From Metabacillus crassostreae (GTDB taxonomy: Bacteria; Bacillota; Bacilli; Bacillales; Bacillaceae): a stretch of DNA of 64,000 bases. The stretch lies in contig NZ_JAFBDU010000004.1 of assembly GCF_016908395.1 (NCBI RefSeq), positions 186,001 through 250,000 of the forward strand, in the 5' to 3' direction. Every line of letters starts with the position of its first letter. Positions within the stretch are counted from its first letter, which is position 1. A model generated the notes under the pieces. That model was not told the origin of the DNA, made no database searches, and saw only the letters and a program-made list of their open reading frames with translations. The position numbers and the translations under genes were made by a program. Below are positions 61,824 through 64,000 of this stretch, piece by piece.

Positions 61824-63302
61824 TTAAGGTCTTTTAATTTGAGCTTTAATCGAACGATAAACATGATAGCCACTAATAGAAACACTTATTGTTCCAGCAC
61901 CGGGAAATACACTGTCACCACAAGTCCAGAGATTTGGGATGCCAGTTCTGTGGGATAAACTGTTGAATAGGGCGTTTTCCTTAGTTTGAGCGAAGCCTCC
62001 GACCATTCCTTGTTGTCGGCCAGTAAAACGCTCCCACGCACGTGGTGCTCCTTCTATAAAGTGAATCATTCCTTCTTCAATTGAAGGAAAAGCCTTTTTT
62101 ACTCCTTCTATCATTTTTTTACTTAATGTCTCTTTGTATTGATCATAATGTTCTTTTGAACGCCAAAGGTCAAGGTTGGTATGTGTGCTTACTGTTAATG
62201 TTCTTGTTCCAGCAGGTGAGCGCTTTGTGTCACCATATCTTGAAAGAGAAAGAAAAAGGTGATTTCCCTCTGACATTTCATGAATTTTACCTTGGAGAAC
62301 TTGCTGGAATAATGGTGTATCATTAGGAATAACTTCTTCTTTAATAGCTAGATAAAGAGTCATCGTTCCCCAATGAGAAGCATCCGTTTTTCTTTGATAA
62401 CTGTTTGAAAGATTTTTCAAAAGACTTGGCTCAAGTAATTGTACTAGATTCGGAATTGGTAAGTTGCAAATAACATGATCAGCAGACCAAGATCTATTAC
62501 GTTGATCAACAACTTCGTATTTTAGATTTTGTTTAGTGATGCTTGTCACTTTTGCTCGTTTTATTAGCTTCCCGCCATGATCTTCAATTACCTTTGTTAA
62601 GGAGTGGGCAATTTCGAATAAGCCACCTTCAAGGTAAAAGGCTCCTTCATGGTATATGGTAAGGGCAAAGGCTCCAATAATTGCTGAGCAATTGTAGGAT
62701 GTTGTTTGCATAGAATCGATTAACTGGGAATCCAGGAGGGCAACAAATTCCTTTTCCTCGGTCAAATTGTGCTTCTCAAGCAGTGAAGAAAATGTTTGAT
62801 TAAGATATGGAAGCAGTATAACAGATTGGAGTCGAATTGACTTAATGAGAAGCAGCCACTCTGACATTGTTTTTGCTGGAAGAACAGGTAGCTTAACCAT
62901 CAATTTTTTTACTTCTGCTCCAATTTTCCATATTTCCTCATAAAAAGGTTGTAGCTTCCGATCTAGGTGTGGAAAATGCTTTTTTAATTCTTCTAAAAAT
63001 AATGAGCGGTCTTTATAATAATGAACTGTTTTGTTTGGAAAGTGAATATCCATAACAGTAGGAAGTAAGAAATGGGAAGGAGCAGCTATTCCTAGTTCTT
63101 TAAATAATAAGGAATGAACACCATCTTCTTCAAAGCCCATACCTAATGTAGCACCAACAGGAAACAAGTATTGTCCACGAGCAAATTTTCCAGCACAGCC
63201 TCCCCATTCGTTTGATGCTTCTAATACTGTCACGTTAAAACCATCTTTAGCTAAAAAGGCAGCGGCTGTTAATCCACCGATTCCTCCTCCTATAACGATC
63301 AT
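61824..63302 (-). CDS. FAD-dependent oxidoreductase, phytoene-desaturase (CrtI/CrtN) family
   Basis: 492 aa. N-terminal dinucleotide-binding motif IVIGGGIGGLTAAAFLAKDG (about 2-21), VLEASNEWGGCAGKF (about 26-40) and C-terminal FAD segment NLWTCGDSVFPGAGTISVSI (about 457-476). Typical of carotenoid desaturases/isomerases and related enzymes. No crtM/crtB partner is in view, so carotenoid synthesis is possible but unproven. The start is ATG 63302 behind GGTGAG; an in-frame ATG nine codons upstream (63329) lacks a ribosome site. Confidence 0.82.
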   Translation of the reverse strand: MIVIGGGIGGLTAAAFLAKDGFNVTVLEASNEWGGCAGKFARGQYLFPVGATLGMGFEEDGVHSLLFKELGIAAPSHFLLPTVMDIHFPNKTVHYYKDRSLFLEELKKHFPHLDRKLQPFYEEIWKIGAEVKKLMVKLPVLPAKTMSEWLLLIKSIRLQSVILLPYLNQTFSSLLEKHNLTEEKEFVALLDSQLIDSMQTTSYNCSAIIGAFALTIYHEGAFYLEGGLFEIAHSLTKVIEDHGGKLIKRAKVTSITKQNLKYEVVDQRNRSWSADHVICNLPIPNLVQLLEPSLLKNLSNSYQRKTDASHWGTMTLYLAIKEEVIPNDTPLFQQVLQGKIHEMSEGNHLFLSLSRYGDTKRSPAGTRTLTVSTHTNLDLWRSKEHYDQYKETLSKKMIEGVKKAFPSIEEGMIHFIEGAPRAWERFTGRQQGMVGGFAQTKENALFNSLSHRTGIPNLWTCGDSVFPGAGTISVSISGYHVYRSIKAQIKRP

Positions 63303-63458
63303 TTCATTTGATATTGTTGCTCACCACCGATCATAAAGGACTTTATAGTTATTTTATCCATTTTGATTACGATTTACGAAGATGGATGTGTTTTGTTTTC
63401 ACACCTTTTCTAGTTTGTTAATAAGATATAAAAAAGCCTAGAAGGGATGAGATGTTGT

Positions 63459-64000
63459 ATGTGGCAGTGGCTTGTTTTATCAATTGTGACAGTCTGTCTA
63501 GTTAGCGCTTTGTTACTATATGTTTTTAGTCGTCTCCTTCTATCTCCTAAAAAGGTTGCTTATGATAAAACCTATAAGCTTGGGATACAAAAGGGTGAAA
63601 TTGATGATCACGTTTTTCAAACAATAAGAAAGGAAGAAGTATATATTCGTTCTTATCATGGATACAAGCTACATGGCATGCTCTTTCCTGTAGCGAATAG
63701 TAAAAAAGTGATTATTATTGCACACGGGATAAAGTGGTCATTATTTGGAAGCTTTAAGTATGTAGAAATGTTTCAAAAAAGAGGATTTCATGTTTTATTA
63801 TGTGACCATCGTTTTCATGGATTGAGTGGGGGAGCTTACACATCGTTTGGGTATTATGAAAAAGATGACTTGATGGCATGGATTGATTACTCAACAACAC
63901 GTTTTGGTTCGAAAGCATTTATAGGTCTTTTAGGTGAATCACTTGGTGCTGCTTCAGCACTTGAAGTAAGTAAGCGAGATAGCAGAGTTCGATTTTGTAT
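63459..64000 (+). CDS. Alpha/beta hydrolase, membrane-anchored (partial, cut by window end)
   Basis: The reading frame is open to the end of the window: at least 180 codons. An N-terminal membrane anchor (WLVLSIVTVCLVSALLLYVF, about 3-22) is followed by a serine-hydrolase domain. Oxyanion segment IIIAHGIKWS (about 83-92), DHRFHGLSGG (about 113-122) and the nucleophile elbow GLLGESLGAASALE (Ser in G-E-S-L-G, about 158). YqkD-like in general plan. The start could also be ATG 63447; AAGGG precedes both. Confidence 0.8.
   Translation, partial: MWQWLVLSIVTVCLVSALLLYVFSRLLLSPKKVAYDKTYKLGIQKGEIDDHVFQTIRKEEVYIRSYHGYKLHGMLFPVANSKKVIIIAHGIKWSLFGSFKYVEMFQKRGFHVLLCDHRFHGLSGGAYTSFGYYEKDDLMAWIDYSTTRFGSKAFIGLLGESLGAASALEVSKRDSRVRFC

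Noticed and set aside
1-64000. CRISPR arrays, tRNA/rRNA genes, prophage or intact insertion sequences
   Set aside because: No regularly spaced repeats, no tRNA-like cloverleaf or rRNA segments, and no transposase or phage structural genes were recognised on either strand.

Overview
The window is AT-rich chromosomal DNA from an endospore-forming member of the Bacillaceae, close to the Bacillus/Metabacillus type. Support comes from many recognisable Bacillus orthologues (YclM aspartokinase, KatE behind a sigma-B promoter, LmrA/LmrB, GlpP, YtrA/YtrB, HemAT, YfmR, bacterial NOS, a YflJ-like DUF2639 protein), a small Gln/Lys-rich protein resembling gamma-type SASP, strong AGGAGG-type ribosome sites, and intergenic repeat families typical of Bacillaceae. 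No rRNA, tRNA, CRISPR array, prophage or intact IS element was seen. The species cannot be fixed from the sequence alone.

Layout. 0-6.5 kb: aspartokinase, sigma-B-type catalase, a two-gene membrane/secreted pair, and a DUF3841 gene broken near its 3' end. 6.9-12.1 kb: a complete sucrose module, scrR-scrA-scrB-scrK, with three copies of a GGAACCGGTTCC-type operator in front of scrA. 12.5-15.6 kb: two small hypothetical genes, a candidate small RNA, and two paralogous two-domain DUF2294 (MpsC-like) genes flanking an all-helical protein. 15.7-18.2 kb: a secreted coiled-coil/3D-domain protein and a fosmidomycin-resistance-type MFS gene broken by a 4-bp tandem duplication. 19.1-22.5 kb: an lmrAB-like drug-efflux operon and an aromatic-acid-exporter (FUSC-like) gene that appears to start at ATT. 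22.7-30.8 kb: ilvD, a MerR/CPBP-protease pair linked by a MerR-type promoter, a decayed histidine kinase, a CBO0543-type membrane protein, and padR-chrA. 31.4-35.8 kb: an aldose-epimerase-like gene and a heterodimeric ABC exporter whose second subunit has a 1-nt frameshift. 36.2-42.2 kb: a glycerol-3-phosphate operon, glpP-ugpC-ugpA-ugpE-ugpB-ugpQ, behind a terminator-bearing leader that fits GlpP antitermination. 42.4-47.9 kb: an Na+/amino-acid symporter, small spore-type genes, and a ytrA-ytrB-permease operon with an N13 dyad operator. 48-54.2 kb: HemAT, ABC-F YfmR, an MTHFS-like protein, NOS and DUF2639. 54.5-64 kb: a membrane chemoreceptor, an MFS exporter, an orphan HipA-like kinase, a second AGCS symporter, a lipoprotein, a phytoene-desaturase-like oxidoreductase, and the start of an alpha/beta hydrolase.

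The most unusual features are four. (1) A ~350-bp element with terminal inverted repeats is present as two full copies and two core copies, with compensatory changes in one stem. (2) A candidate ~158-nt RNA has a 5' hairpin loop complementary to the terminator in front of a gene in the DUF2294 cluster. (3) Three otherwise healthy genes are each broken by a single small slippage-type indel. (4) Several regulator/operator pairs can be read directly from the DNA: ScrR, LmrA, MerR, YtrA and GlpP.
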